A model generated the notes under the pieces. It made no database searches and was not told where the DNA came from. It saw only the letters and a program-made list of their open reading frames with translations. Positions 38,806 through 52,400 of a stretch of DNA of 64,000 bases are shown here, in pieces. Source of the stretch: Glandiceps talaboti (Eukaryota > Hemichordata > Enteropneusta > Spengelidae); the NCBI RefSeq assembly GCF_964340395.1, contig NC_135558.1, positions 9,813,501 through 9,877,500 on the forward strand, in the 5' to 3' direction. Position 1 is the first letter of the stretch; the number at the start of each line of letters is the position of its first letter. A program made the translations under genes and the position numbers.

Positions 38806-40016
38806 TCTCGGCCTACGATACCAGTCTGAGATTGTACACAGTCAGTTACTCATAAATGTTACTTTTTTACAACGCTGATTTCTCAGGAGTCACGTAGTAA
38901 ACTATTTGTATAAAACAGGTTTTATTCTACAAAGCTAATGTTGAACTCTTCAGCCCTTCAAATTATATACGGGGTTTAAATAATATAATTTGGTGGTGAT
39001 TTCCGCCGTGATTGTCGTCTGCAAACGATGTCTGATTACTGAATAGGATGGACGTGTGATTGTAACATCCCCCGTCAAATGTCATTATCATCACCCGGTA
39101 ATTCTCTGATCACAATTTACGCCTGTAGACTTTAATGTGAGCAGTGATGGGCCAGACAATAATAAAGTCATTCTTCGTTTGATTGCTCATTTATTTATTG
39201 ATTCTATATCATCTGTTAGATATGAAAAGGTCGTGCAATTGTTATTTTAAGATTTGAGCTGCCAATTTGCGAGCTATCTGATGGAGGGAAAATCTATCAA
39301 TCGCACATTCCAACTGACACGACGGATATATAGAGGGTTTTAGATTGATTTAAATAATGTTGACGTGTGGTTTTTCAATTGTGTATGGTGATAAAACAAT
39401 TCAGCTCGTGTTTAAAGAATTCTCTCATCACTCCTTATGGAGTATTCGGCTTTGGTACTACACATCTGTTTAAAATAGCGGGACGCCTAATTTTTTTACT
39501 TTTTGCAAATCTTTACTATTTTATGCCAAAATTTTAGCACCGATATATAAACAGGGATTTTTCCTATAAATCTAGTCTAAAATTAATTTACAATTCGTCA
39601 AAAACTGAGAGTGAATCAAAAATTTGGCATGTCATTTTAGCGGGAATTTTGGCGGTACGGATAAATTTATCATGTGGTCAAATTGACAGCTTTTGGGTAG
39701 GCATTTCTAGGGTTACTTTAACAATCACTGGATGTAGAGTGCCTTTTTTAGTCATTCATTTGAAATGAAAGAAGGACCTTATCGAAAGTGGTATTTTAAC
39801 TTTGATCTAAAATTCGAGTCTTGAGGATATATTAACGAAATTTGCCGCGTATTTGTGATGATATGATCAACGCGTAAAAAAAGGACATAAATACTAGTTT
39901 TATATGAAATGGGATTTTGACATTTGTGTAAACCTTATTAGCAATGATGAATAAAAGCCGTTTGATGACTAATGTACAGTAAGTCCTGGGTTGAAAGTCA
40001 CGGCACTCCGTATTTG

Positions 40017-40053
40017 AGAGACAGACAGACAGACACAGAACACAGGCAGACAC

Positions 40054-40110
<57 letters not shown>
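40017..40110. repeat. GACA tetranucleotide array
   Basis: GACA units with a short interruption at 40035-40050. Non-coding. Confidence 0.95.
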
Positions 40111-40369
40111 ACGAGAAAAGGGGAGATGTGTCTTTTCGATTTTCTAATTTTCTAAAGGGAAAGTTGATTCCTCAAGTAAATCGCATAGCGTAAACTGTGA
40201 TACAGAAGTGTCAGCCGTGCTATCACTACAAATAGTAAACTAGTATAAATCGCTGGAATCGAGTGATATATAAACGGCGGATCATATGGCTTACATTGTC
40301 AATCATTTGCTCTAACAAATCCTATAAAAAATTTCAATCGCGTATGGCTATTGTCTGTGTACTGCAGTT

Positions 40370-40378
40370 CTCTCTCTC

Positions 40379-40440
<62 letters not shown>

Positions 40441-40450
40441 TCTCTCTCTA
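40370..40450. repeat. CT microsatellite
   Basis: A CT run with two TATCTC-type interruptions. Open frames (Ser-Leu repeats) are artefacts. Confidence 0.95.
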
Positions 40451-41203
40451 TGTCATTTGTGTATCCCCTTCCTCTGTTTCAGAATAGAATGTATGCGAGC
40501 AATACTTTAGACACACACACATCTCTTACATGATATTTTCACCCCGCTCTTTGCTAGGAATGCAACTTGAGCCAATATAATTTCTCTCTGCGAATTGGAA
40601 GAAAGTAGAGCAATAACAGATAAATTGATATCAGTGGAATTAATATAAGTGGAACAGTGGGATCCAAGTCGCTAGCAGATGGAGAGATGGAGAGATACAA
40701 CAGATTCAATAAATCATAAATATTCCAAAATAAAAACGGTGAGGCGTCCTTAAAATGTTCACCAAACACAACGAGTCCCATTGATTCAATTTCAACCATA
40801 ACTCACTTTGCCAATTCGTTAGAATTGGATGGAGACGTCACCCTAAAATCGTCTAATTTGATTACCATGGATACAAGAGCGGAGACTAGGTAAAATCAGT
40901 TCAAAAAATCTGATTTTATTTAATTGAGTAAATCTCAAAGGAAATGTGTTGTCGGTGGCAATTGAAATATATTAGAACACACGTATTATCCTGATACCAT
41001 GTAACCGTAACAACTTGTATTGGGTTTGTTTACAATCTCCCGTTAATTCTTTGATATTGATAACCAGATTCCGTGCTGTAATGGCAGGTTGAAGTACGCT
41101 ATGTAAGACCTTGCAACTGTAATGGAACGATTTATTTAGATAACGTATAATTTCGATTAGTTATACCCCAAAGTTGTGTTATGTGCTGTATACACATATA
41201 TGT

Positions 41204-41391
41204 AATGTATGAATGTATGTATGTATGTATGTATGTATGTATGTATGTATGTATGTATGTATGTATGTATGTATGTGTGTGTGTATGTATGTATGTATGT
41301 ATGTGTGTGTATGTGTGTATGTATGTATGTATGTATGTATGTATGTATGTATGTATGTATGTATGTATGTATGTATGTATGTATGTATGTG
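41204..41391. repeat. TATG tetranucleotide array
   Basis: About 47 TATG units with a TGTG-interrupted centre. It is open in all plus frames and in minus frames, so the open frames are not genes. Confidence 0.95.
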
Positions 41392-41488
41392 CATTGCCTT
41401 TCCTCACAGTATTCACATTCTTTCTCAATGTTTTCACTACTACTCTACATTGAACACTGAACAGTTTCTTCTTTAAGACGCTTTTTCA

Positions 41489-41490
<2 letters not shown>

Positions 41491-41556
<66 letters not shown>
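41491..41556. repeat. TA microsatellite
   Basis: An uninterrupted run of about 32 TA units, self-complementary and cruciform-prone. Confidence 0.95.
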
Positions 41557-41560
<4 letters not shown>

Positions 41561-42613
41561 ATATTATATATATAACCAATTATACGTACGTGTGTGTGTA
41601 TGTACGTATAATTTGTTGTTTGATAATTTTTACCTTGTATGATTGTATAATGAATTATTGTGTTTGGGTGGGGAGGGGTAGATGTGACTTGTGAACTGTA
41701 ACCCTACACAGGTTAAATGAAGTATCAGTTTCAGTGTATCCATATAACTGTAAACAGAGTAAGTATGGGTTAATGTGGACTACCTGTACACGTGACATCT
41801 TTCTGTATACTGTCTCTGCTTTACTACTTTTGTAAGTGTACTTGAGCTTAGTGACATGTGAACTTGACGAGTTGAATAGCAATCAGACTACATTAAAATC
41901 TAGTTTTCTACCACCGAGTCACTGTCAGTGTATGTGATTGACGAGAAGTCATTTTCTTTCTCATTACTAAATGATCATTGCAATAACTCCGCCCATCTAT
42001 CCATACACACTCACACACTCACTCACACACATTCACTCACTCATTAGGTCTTCACTATCCTCGGCTTCGAATTCATCGTCCGACTATTTTGAGTCTTGGC
42101 ACCAAAGTTGAGGGTTTGTTTTCATGGGATGGTTATTTTTGGTCATAGTACTCGAATCAACTGACAGAGCTGTTGTCTCATTTATGTCCGACAAGACCCA
42201 TAAAACCCACAACAACACAACATTTGTATCCTTCCGATGTTGCTTTACGTACACAACAGTGACAACGGTACACGTTTAGTTTTTTTTTTTAGTTTTTTTT
42301 TAAAAACACGAGGTCGGCAGGTACGAAGCTAAGTCCACAAAATGTCCAATCTCGAGTAATAAATCAAGACTGAATATTCTTTAACATCAACAGTAATATA
42401 ATTATGTTTACTTTATGCGTCGAAAATCAGAAATTGTAAAATGTACTGTTATTGTCCAAGGTTGGTGCTTCAATTGCCACAACGGGATAATAGTGACGTA
42501 TTTATTGTGGCGATGCGTCCTGCGTGAAATAAGTTTAACCATTTCGTGGACTTAGTAAGGTATCTATTTACACCTCAGTAAAGGATGTCAGCCTTGAAGT
42601 TCAGGGGTTAAGA

Positions 42614-42614
42614 T

Positions 42615-42673
<59 letters not shown>

Positions 42674-42836
42674 TTGCCGTCTTTATGGGTGTCATCATTT
42701 TCAGTACCACCATCACCACCACCCTCATCGTCATCATCATCACCACCACCACCACCACCACCACCACTACCAACAACAACAACAGTAACAACAGCAATCA
42801 CCACCATCATCAAATACCATCACCACCACCACCACC
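42614..42836. repeat. Compound trinucleotide array with inverted halves
   Basis: GAT then GGT runs on the left (42614-42673) face CACCAC, ATC and ACC runs on the right (42707-42836, with an AAC block near 42772-42785). The left half is largely complementary to the right half, so the region could fold on itself. Poly-His, poly-Pro and poly-Ser open frames are artefacts. Confidence 0.9.
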
Positions 42837-45800
42837 AGAACTACTAATTTCTGATCTCCAGTTATCACAGCATTTATCCAAGAGTTAGCACACACCGATG
42901 ATGAGGTCTAGAATTCAATAATTCATAAGGCTTGTTCTCATTAGCATACTGTTGAAGTCATGTCAACAAATCAAGACAAAGCTGTCATCCATATTGAACA
43001 CTTAAAATGACTTACGATATGCTTCCATAAATTATGTACCATCCTTGCATATTTGAAATTCGAGGCGACAAACAGCGAGTACTCTATCACTGGATATGAA
43101 ATTGATCAAAATCAGTCACTACATGGCAATGAATCAATAACATTGGTGACCTTGCAGTCACAAGTTGAAGTTATAAGCTTTTTTTTTGTTCGGGTGAAAA
43201 AACCCTGACATAATATCTCGATTAAACTATCCTAGTGTAATGTTAATGGTTTCTATGACACTACACTTGTCTTCTGGCATTGTAAAACAGTTGATTGCAT
43301 AGTAGGGATTTCTTCCTTCTTTTATATATGTAAATTTTCTCATCATATATTATGCACGAATAAACAAAACAATAACAAAACAGTGACGTCATCTCAACCT
43401 ATACTCTTTATGTTTTTTTTCTTTTTTAGTCCTATGGTTTTCTAGGTGAAAAAGAGAAAGGAATTCATGCCCAACATCTTCTCATCTACTTTGGGCTTTT
43501 ATTTTCTTTCACTTTTTTTGATATTTTGCTGATAAAAATACAACATTTTAAAAACCCTGGATAATAATTATTGTTCGCAGTATTTTCACTTGTAAAGTGT
43601 AAGTTTTGAAAGAGATGTATCCAAAAGATTATGATGTAAAATTTATCACATTTTCTGAGAAAATAAAAACTCAAAATAGATGAGGTGTTATTGGTCTATT
43701 TTGATTTCTAGTAATAAGTCACATCATTTTATGAAAGTCACCGATGTTGTGTTTCATTGACCAACTGTCCTGACTGTATAAGTGTTAAAGTGACTGAGTA
43801 GCTATCATAATGCTAAACCTATGCTGTGAATCACTGACTGGCAGTCCTGTATTTATCAATGCTAAAAGTGTTATGGTGTTTACCCAATGCACAACATGCA
43901 ATCAAGAGAAAATCGCGAGGTCCGCAGCAAAAATATGTGAAGATGTTTCGTATCTATTAAAATTTAATATAATGTTCATTCAGGATTACATGGGAAGGAG
44001 AGGGGAGGGGGAGGGGTAAATGGGGGGATCAGCTTCTTGTCAAAACTGAAATTTAGATTTAACATATATTTGTAATTACTAATTTATACACTGACTGTAT
44101 ACTCCTTGTAATGAGAAAATGTTGAAACTACTGAAAGCCTACTATAGAAATCGACCATAGATAGTTTATCTACGCAAGAAATCACTTCCGGTACGTACAA
44201 AAACAAACTTTTTACGCATTTGTTTTTTGCAGGTTACTGATTTATAAAGACGGACTTGATCTATATTGTTTGACATTAAAGTAGGAAACATAGCGAAGTT
44301 GCTTCATCAATCAAAAATCCAAAATAAATACCAATTTCTTATCATTATTACCACTTCAAAATACATTATTACATCACTGCGCAATCGTTTACGTTCAAAT
44401 ATCATCGCTATTAAACTCGTTTGGACGTCAAATTGCCCCCGGGTTTAGTGACTTATCCGTTATTACACTCTTTGTCTTCCGACTTTGTTGTCGATTTCTC
44501 TGGTTAATTGCAAATGAAGTTAATCCCATGTATAATCTATAATAATGATTTCAATTTGATTATCACTTGTCGTATTTATAGGGAGAATGTACAAATATCA
44601 CACACCAATAGACAGGCAGATTACAAAGTAAACTCGTTTAATTTATAGAAAAAGGAGACATTACAGTGGAGATATTCGACCTTTTGTCGCCGATGAGAAC
44701 ATGTGGTCGGCGATACTTGAAAACACACACTGGCAGCATACCAACTCTGTTTGAACAAAGACATTTGTTGATGTATATAGTCGAATCACTTCATTCTTAG
44801 GGTAAAAATAGGCGTTCCCAATCCGCACTTTCAATAAGTCAACTGTACAATATGTTTTTCTCCTTAATAGCCCCACTCCATGGCAAGTATTTATACTTTT
44901 ACTCATTGAAATCTGTTATAATTGTATGCCGCAAGGAACAGTTCTTTCTATACTATGGCTCGCCAATATTGCTCGTCACTATGTCTTCTGTATTGTGTTT
45001 TTTTTTATTAGAAAAACAATAAATGAAAGGCAAGTACGTGGCAAGCCATGCTAAACATACAGAATCAGGCTACATTTCCCCCGCATTTTTAGAATGAATC
45101 TGGCGCTAAGCACGGCACATAATGCACTACCCGTTATTTTATACCCAGCGTAAAAAAATACAGAAACTTCTTCATAGCAACGAAATGTCTGACCTTTCGT
45201 TGAATTATTGCAATCATTTTTTTTTTCATTTTTTTTCTTTTTTGAAAAGGATACTCTACGTGTGCATAGTTTGTATATATTTCACCAAGTGCTAGCAGTA
45301 AATAAAATATTTTGATATAAATATTGCATTTTGTCCCCATTTGCATTGTGTTTTTGACGGGTACATTTCACTAACCAAAAATTGTAGTCAGAATGAAATG
45401 CGTCGCCAACAATAGGTACAGCCATAAAGTCTTGATTAAAATTGTTTGAGGTGAACACAAGCTGTTCTCGGGTCTCCATCTGTCCGCACCATCAATAATT
45501 AATGAAAATTTGATAAAATAACGCCGTATACTGGTATAATTTTTTTGGAGGGAAATGACATATATAAACACAACTGTAATATTTCAAGACTTCACCGAGA
45601 CCCTGTCTATTACTTCAGATTTTGAAATATTTGTTTCTATTGTTCGAGGATTTTGCCGATTTCAATTAAATTCGTACATCATATTTTGACGATATGTTTC
45701 ATTAAACGTAAATTTTTGTCAAAAGTTCACAATTTTTGCCAAAAAAATAACAATTTGCTTGTGTGAAATTTCAAATTTCTGACAATTGAAAAAACTACAG

Positions 45801-45940
45801 GATATATTTTTGTCAAAAGTTCAAAAAATTTTGTCTGAAATTTCAAAATTGTTCTCTAAAAATTTCAACCTTTGAAATCTAAAATCGATTCGAAAGAAAT
45901 ATTTTTAAAAATTGCAAGATAATTTTTTCGCATCGCTGAT
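42837..45940. other. Intergenic DNA downstream of gfi1
   Basis: No gene is recognised. A G-rich purine run (GGAAGGAGAGGGGAGGGGGA) is at about 43993-44013. T-rich, mutually similar TTTGTCAAAAGTTCA phrases recur at 45713-45830. Confidence 0.5.
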
Positions 45941-46257
45941 TTTAATTATTGTGATTTGCATCAATAAAATAAAATATATTGCTAAAAACAGCCTTATGTG
46001 TTACCAGCATAATTGTCAAAGTCATTTGCATATTATAATCAGGGAATTTTATGATATCTTGTATTTGGTAAAATATCATTATCGACAAAACTGATTTCTC
46101 CAGTTGTAGCAAATACAAAATTTGCATTTAGTGAGTGAGTGAGTGAGTGAGTGAGTGAGTGAGTGGTCGAGAAAACGACGCAATAATGAATAGTTTTTTG
46201 TTTGCTGTGGCGTGGTTTGTATTGTTCATGGAAAATGATTTGAGGTTCATATCTCTG
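45941..46257 (-). other. Putative gfi1 3' untranslated region
   Basis: This is inferred 3'UTR after the stop codon. A (GTGA)n microsatellite sits at 46130-46164, about 95 bases past the stop. An ATTAAA polyadenylation-like hexamer on the minus strand lies at 45941-45946 (TTTAAT on the plus strand). The first perfect AATAAA I noticed on the minus strand is much further down, near 45003-45008. The true end of the transcript cannot be set from sequence alone. Confidence 0.4.
46130..46164. repeat. GTGA tetranucleotide array in the putative gfi1 3'UTR
   Basis: About nine GTGA units (TCAC on the transcribed strand), about 95 bases after the gfi1 stop codon. Confidence 0.9.
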
Positions 46258-46451
46258 TTATATTTGCAATGGAGCCGCCCCCATATGCTGAGTTTCATGA
46301 TGTCTTCGCAGGTCCACTTTTCTCTGGAATGCCTTCCCGCATATTTCGCAGCCGAAAGGTTTGAATCCCGAGTGCTTCCGACTGTGTGTGATGAGGTTCG
46401 ATGACTGACTGAATGCCTTGCCGCACTGCATGCATTTATGTGGCTTTTCGC
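46258..46451 (-). CDS. gfi1: gfi1 coding exon 4 (zinc fingers 5-6 and stop)
   Basis: This exon encodes residues 348-411 and the TAA at 46258-46260. The acceptor is TTTTTGTTGCAG|GCGAAAAG. The interrupted linker resumes as G|EKPH, then finger 5 ([12 protein letters not shown]) and finger 6 ([14 protein letters not shown]), the canonical GFI1 C terminus. A short tail of eight residues (MGAAPLQI) follows the last finger histidine. The longest open frame drawn across this place (46128-46481) is out of register with the gene and is not real. Confidence 0.95.
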
Positions 46452-49400
46452 CTGCAACAAAAACAAACCAAAGAAAAACAAAAAAATCTGTCAGTTTTTA
46501 TTTCAACATCTAAAATACATGGCGGGCGAACAACTAAATCTTTAATTTTCGTATTTTTAGAAATTCAAACAATAAATTTGGATATTCTACCCTTCAGGAT
46601 GTCCCCAAGTACCAGCAGGTATACATTTTTTGTCAAATTTTTGGTGTAGGCGATGATGGCGACAGACGCCCGGTACTTCGATGACGATGTGTGTTATTGC
46701 TCATCAATTTCACGGTGTTCATCGTGATCGAACTCCGAGGTGAACGTCCCGATATTACAAGCAGGGCACGGGTAAATCAAACAAATAGATGCCTGCAAAT
46801 TTTATTATGCAAACATTCCGCCAAATATGCAGGTCAGTTCTTCCCTAATATGCCTTGTCGTTTTGTTAATACAGCCAATACTAGGGCCTCATTGACATTC
46901 GACGCAAGTATAGTTGGGTATAGTCAAACCGACTACTCTGTTTGCCGTAGTAAGGCATCACGCCGATGTGCCGTATGGTCGATCGGTCGTACCTGACAAG
47001 CACACAGAATGAAAGCAAACACATGACAAATGGAGGTAGGACGAGGTAACTGATTTATAGAGAATACGTATCTCCATTAGAATTCTCAGATTTTGAATAA
47101 AGACCATATTTTTACAGGCTAGTGTGAAATGATTCAAATTTTGTAAAACCTGGTTTTTTATTGGCCAATATAATAAACCTTTTTACAGGGTTCGTGTTCA
47201 GCGTATTCCACGTATAAGAAAAAGTATTGTCCTACGTTTTGTTTGCCCGGTGCACGTTACCAGACGACTAACAAAAACGGCGGGAAAAAAATAGTCAGAT
47301 TTGCCCGTGGAAATTTATGTCCTACTTTGTACAACAAAATACCACGACCGGTTTAAATATAACGGTATTGTAGTGCAGAACCGTTCGTACAATACTGTAC
47401 AATATACATGATTTATGTGGCAACGAAAGGTTGTTGTATATTGACGGGCACACACTGCGGCCGTTTTCAAACATTGGCGAATCCACATCAACAGTGTGGA
47501 AAGGTTGTGTGTCGGCTCAAGGAAGAATTTCGCGGTTGAAATTTTGCAAAATTTTGCTATGTGAAATTCTGCTAGGGGAGTATCATATATCAGCCCATGA
47601 TAGCGATCACGGTAACAAACTCTATTTTGAATGATGTCGTCAGTTATGCATAGCGTGTTTGATTCGAAAGTTGGACCAACGGTGACACCTATCCGGCATC
47701 CAGTCGAACTTTTACAAAAAAAAAATCGAACCTGTTAGGCCATGATGATGACGTCATCCAGTACAGGGAATAAAGGATCGCCCCCAGATTAACATCCACC
47801 AAAAAATTCGGAGTTGTATTGAAATTGTACGGGTAGTTCCAAGATATGAGGGGCAAATTTCGCGGAAAACTACGCATTGATGCAAAAAATATCTGAATTA
47901 CGAACAAAGGAATATAAATAGATATTCGTAACAACATAGAGTTTTTTCAAGTGAAAATCAGTCAGATAGCCCTAGGACGAATTCCTCTTCCACCCGTAAC
48001 TATGTCGTCTATTTTTCATTTCGGTTGACGACAATATCGACCGCGCCCGCTCAAAATTTATTTGAGCACAATTTTGTGCTGGGTGTCGTCAGCTTTTATG
48101 GATACTTGAAATGGACATATTCTCATAACGTAGCAGACGAACAAACACTTTTATTTCCATGGATTTCTTATTCGGTGAGTTTTTTTAACATATTTGTTTG
48201 TCGTCAACCTTAAATGTCGTGATTCCGATAAAACAACTTTATGGACGACTAGGAACTGTTATCAAAAGATTATAAATCAACTTATAACGATGATCTTTCT
48301 CGAATGATGAGAAGTGCTTGACATAATACAATGCTAAAGAGCTTGACTTGATTGAGAACAAATTGCAGTTGAAGATGAGCTTTAAGTCTGCTACGATACT
48401 TAAACTATCGAAAAATCAACGATCACTTCCTATTATAGGTACAGTCTAATTTCTGCCCTATCTATCTCAATCAGAAAGCTTCTGTTCATCAAATGCGACA
48501 GTTTAACGACGACCACCTTCATTTCCCCCGATCAAGAATTTAAGGCACAACGTATAATTTCCCAACTGTAAGATTTTTGGTATCGTAAATGTAATTTTTA
48601 GTGAAAGTTGAAATGTGTCTACGTGGCGAATATCTTAACACAATTATATATGTATATATAAAGTGCAAACGTTGTAGATAATAGTGACTAAAAGTGAGCA
48701 AAATCACCGATGTGTCGAATGAACATACTTTGAATTAAATATATATACAAATATGTGTATGTAAAATACCACAGTAATATTCCCGAATGTATGAATATGT
48801 GAAATTTGTTTGTTTGTTTGTTTGTTTGTTGCGAGACGCGTCAGTAATGCACAACTGAGAACAAGACATCTTGGCCCAAGATACTACGTTTTTCTCGTTG
48901 TTGACTCTAGAATAGCGATGTCGCTTCTCGAAAAAAAAATCATGATATTTACTGTCATACGAAGAAAACTTAAAAGAAAAACTAAGTATAAGTGAAGTTG
49001 ATCGATCTTGATGATTAGTGAATCAGGTATCGCAGACGACAAAATGTGTGAATTAGTCTCCAAATCTGACTTGTCTTTGAACCATCCGTAAATCTTAAAA
49101 ACTCTTAATATGTATGGACCACTTTTTCACCCATCTCAGCTACTAACTGTATACTGAGTCTATCAATGTTGTCAATTAGAGCCCGACTACTACGCTTCAC
49201 TGAACAGAGTGGATTTTCTTCACCAAATTCCAACTTCATCAAGCGCTGATTCGGTCACGAATATTAATTGCCAGTGACTATAACGCTGTCTCTATGACCG
49301 AGAGTTGTCGCCGTTTTGCCCATAAAGCGGATGACTCGTTTTACCGCCATTTCAAACTGAACTGTGACGCCTCTGATCTGACTGCACTCTGATGAAGACA

Positions 49401-52400
49401 CCGAGTGTTGGGTGGTTTTACTATCTTTGTGACAGGCATAAGATGTAAAAGGTTTGATCAGTTTACGGTATTTTAGATATCTAAAATGGGAGATTTATAT
49501 TTCCGGTACTCTGATTAAAATCTCTAAAAAAAAAATGGGATTGCACACGTTGTCGATTCTTGAGATATGGCGTGTGGGATATTATAGGCGAGCAATGGGT
49601 CGTGTTCTGGTGACAGTTTAACAACAGCGAAAGGTGACGAGATAGTGTTCCTGATGAAATTCAAGTCCGTGGAAGAGTTCTATAAATATATCCGTCAATT
49701 TTCCAAATATTTTCAGCTTTTACGACAAAGTTTAAAATCCAGAGATTGTGCCTTTAAACTTATACACACACATTGACATTATTCGAAATGGCGGGGGGGG
49801 GGATACGTGTGGGCCTCCTAACGTGGGAGTAAGGTCACACAACGTTGAAAACATACGGGTTTTGATCGTAAGTAGATTCTCGTATATTTTAGTAAGTGTT
49901 ACCAAAAATGGACCGAGGAGTGGATATTAAATAAATATTATTCGTGGAATGGAACTCTAGACATTAAAAAGAAATATCGCTCTTTACTCTCAGTTATTAA
50001 TTATGGCGGTCGGTGATAATTTGTAAAATATTGTCTTTAAAAATGGAGAAGAAACAACAACAAAGAAATGCGTTCAACTATATATGAAACTGAATTAGGA
50101 GAACTTACTTAGTATAATTTAATTAACTGGTGACAGTGAACATTATTGAACTAACTGTCACTTTTGGGAGTCATATAAATGGTCTGGTTATAGAAAAAAA
50201 ATCTACGAATTTGAACATTTCGGTATTTTACAGCAACGGTTTGCATCGCAATCATCAATGTGTCGTGTATTTTATTTGTGAAATTTTGAAAGGTCGATTT
50301 ATTACTTAAAAATATAAGTGATATTTTGAACTCCGATCCATATCAAAATATAAAAGGTATTCCCTATTTCTCTCCAAGGAATTTCGTCGAATTATCATAT
50401 AATTACATACCTAAAGTTATGCGGTTTTTAATATTTAAAGCGAGCTTTTACGTTGTTGTAGTAATAATAACTATTTTCTTGTTTGTTTGTTTGTTTGTTT
50501 GTTTATTTGTTTGTTTGTTTGTTTGTCATGTCCCTGGATACACATCATTTCCGACTGGACATTACGGACACGCTCTGGTGTCAGGTTGACGTGGCAGCAC
50601 GAAAATTTATTCAGCAATGCTTAAGTTCTATCCGAATGCGGGTTATTTTAGCGCGCTTTAATTCCGGGTCAGTTTTTTTTTAAGTTTACAGAAATATTGC
50701 AATAGCCTGTGGTACTAGGCTTACTCTGCAGCTAAGATATCAATATCTAAGCTTATAGGAATAAACAAAAGAAAGAAGAAATATTGACAATATTAACTTA
50801 AAATATATCACGTCACAGAGATGATATAGTTGCTATAGTGACAAGGGATGAGGAGAAAGGTTTAACAATGTACGAGACAATAGAATGAAACAATGATTAC
50901 CTGTGTGAATGTACGTATGTTTCTTCATGTCAGATTTCTGATGGAATCTTTTCCCACAGTACTGGCAAGGATAGGGACGAGTATCGGAATGAATCAGTAG
51001 ATGTGTTGACAACGTTGAAGATCGCTTAAAACATTTCCCACACTGTTTGCATTGGAAACTTCTCTCCTGTGTATGGACGGCTCTGTGTTGACTCAAACTG
51101 ACGGCGTGTCCGAATGTTTTATTGCAGATTTCACAGGCGTAGGGACGTTTACCGCTATGTGATCTCCGTACGTGCACCTCCAAACCATGCGGTGTGCTAA
51201 AAACCTTCTTGCATTTGACACAAGAAAAAGAGCCAGTTATACTTAATAGTTTCTTTTCTGTTTCGAAGTCGTCCTTGAATTCAAACGCTTCGTCCATATC
51301 ATCCGACATCGGCGAATATCTGTTGTCGGACCAAAATAATTGATCTGTTGCCACCGCTTTCAATATTTGTTTTTCGGCGTGAGCAAATTGTGCTCGATAT
51401 ACGTCTGTATAACTCAATTTGGAGTCCTTCAGAAGTTCAACCATAGCTTTATTAAAACCTGAAATATTGAGAAAGAGAAAAAATGGCGATAAGGATAATG
51501 AAATCATAGTATTCATATGTATACTGAACATCGAAACGGGTAATAAAAAGTCAAACTTGAGTAGCAAACTGAACTTGTCGCTTATAAATTCAAGTACAAA
51601 GTTTGAGTTTTATGAAAAAAATTTAAAAAAATTTAAAAAAAAAACCTTCATGTTTTCTTTGAAAATAGACGAAAAGGCTCCCTATACTTGTGCATCGAAT
51701 ATAAGGTACATGTTTAATCCGATTAGTGAGACCAATTGACACGGCTTAGCGGATTAAGTATTGGCCTATAACATACTTAAAAGTTAATCCTCTAAGTCGA
51801 TAGAGACGTAGGATACATAGCAGTGTCTAATTTACCGTTTGGTGGAGGTGATGGGACATTATAGGTGGATATATCACACGGCCACGTCTGTCCTTCGTTG
51901 CCAACATTCAGACCCATTTCACATGTTATTCTCGTGGTTTCTGCATCATGGCTGTACACATTTTCGTCTCTGATGGAGGGAACAGCTGTGTTTTCACTAT
52001 TCTCGGAGTGTCCAAATTCACCATATTGTCTTGAGAATTCTGAAACAGTGAAAATCAGTCGACAGGGGAAGTTTATTATAGGTCTCCATGGTAATACGAA
52101 ATACATCAATTTAAAATGATAAAAGTAGTTGTATTTGTAATGATAAAATAGAAGGTTCGAAACCGTAGAGTGCAAATAAACCAATATTTGTTTTGTCTCC
52201 CTTAGAATTAAAATCCAACCTGAACATATAATATTCGCTTGTTGAAACCGGATTCTTTAAACTGTCGATTTTGATACCATTTGGTAGGGATATTTTGGGC
52301 ACATGTACATGATAATTTCCAACCGCTCTTTTACAAATCGATGACCTCTCTCGGCGCTGGTTTTCGCGGGTATCTACGTTTTATATTCATTGCCCTTTGG

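Larger units (their letters stand above)
38806..41203. other. Intergenic DNA with two microsatellites
   Basis: Outside the GACA (40017-40110) and CT (40370-40450) arrays the sequence is unique and AT-rich. No gene is recognised. Confidence 0.5.

Noticed and set aside
42588-42888. Poly-His, poly-Pro, poly-Ser and poly-Thr open frames
   Set aside because: They are translations of trinucleotide microsatellites that change amino acid by frame, with no unique flanking coding sequence.
46128-46481. 117-codon minus-strand open frame over the last gfi1 exon
   Set aside because: It is out of register with the true frame, which reads zinc fingers 5-6 (GEKPHKC onward) and ends at 46258.
51792-52184. 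Exon 2 as a stand-alone 130-codon gene
   Set aside because: Only 51836-52039 lies between good splice sites, and it joins in phase with the SNAG and finger exons. The rest is intron sequence.
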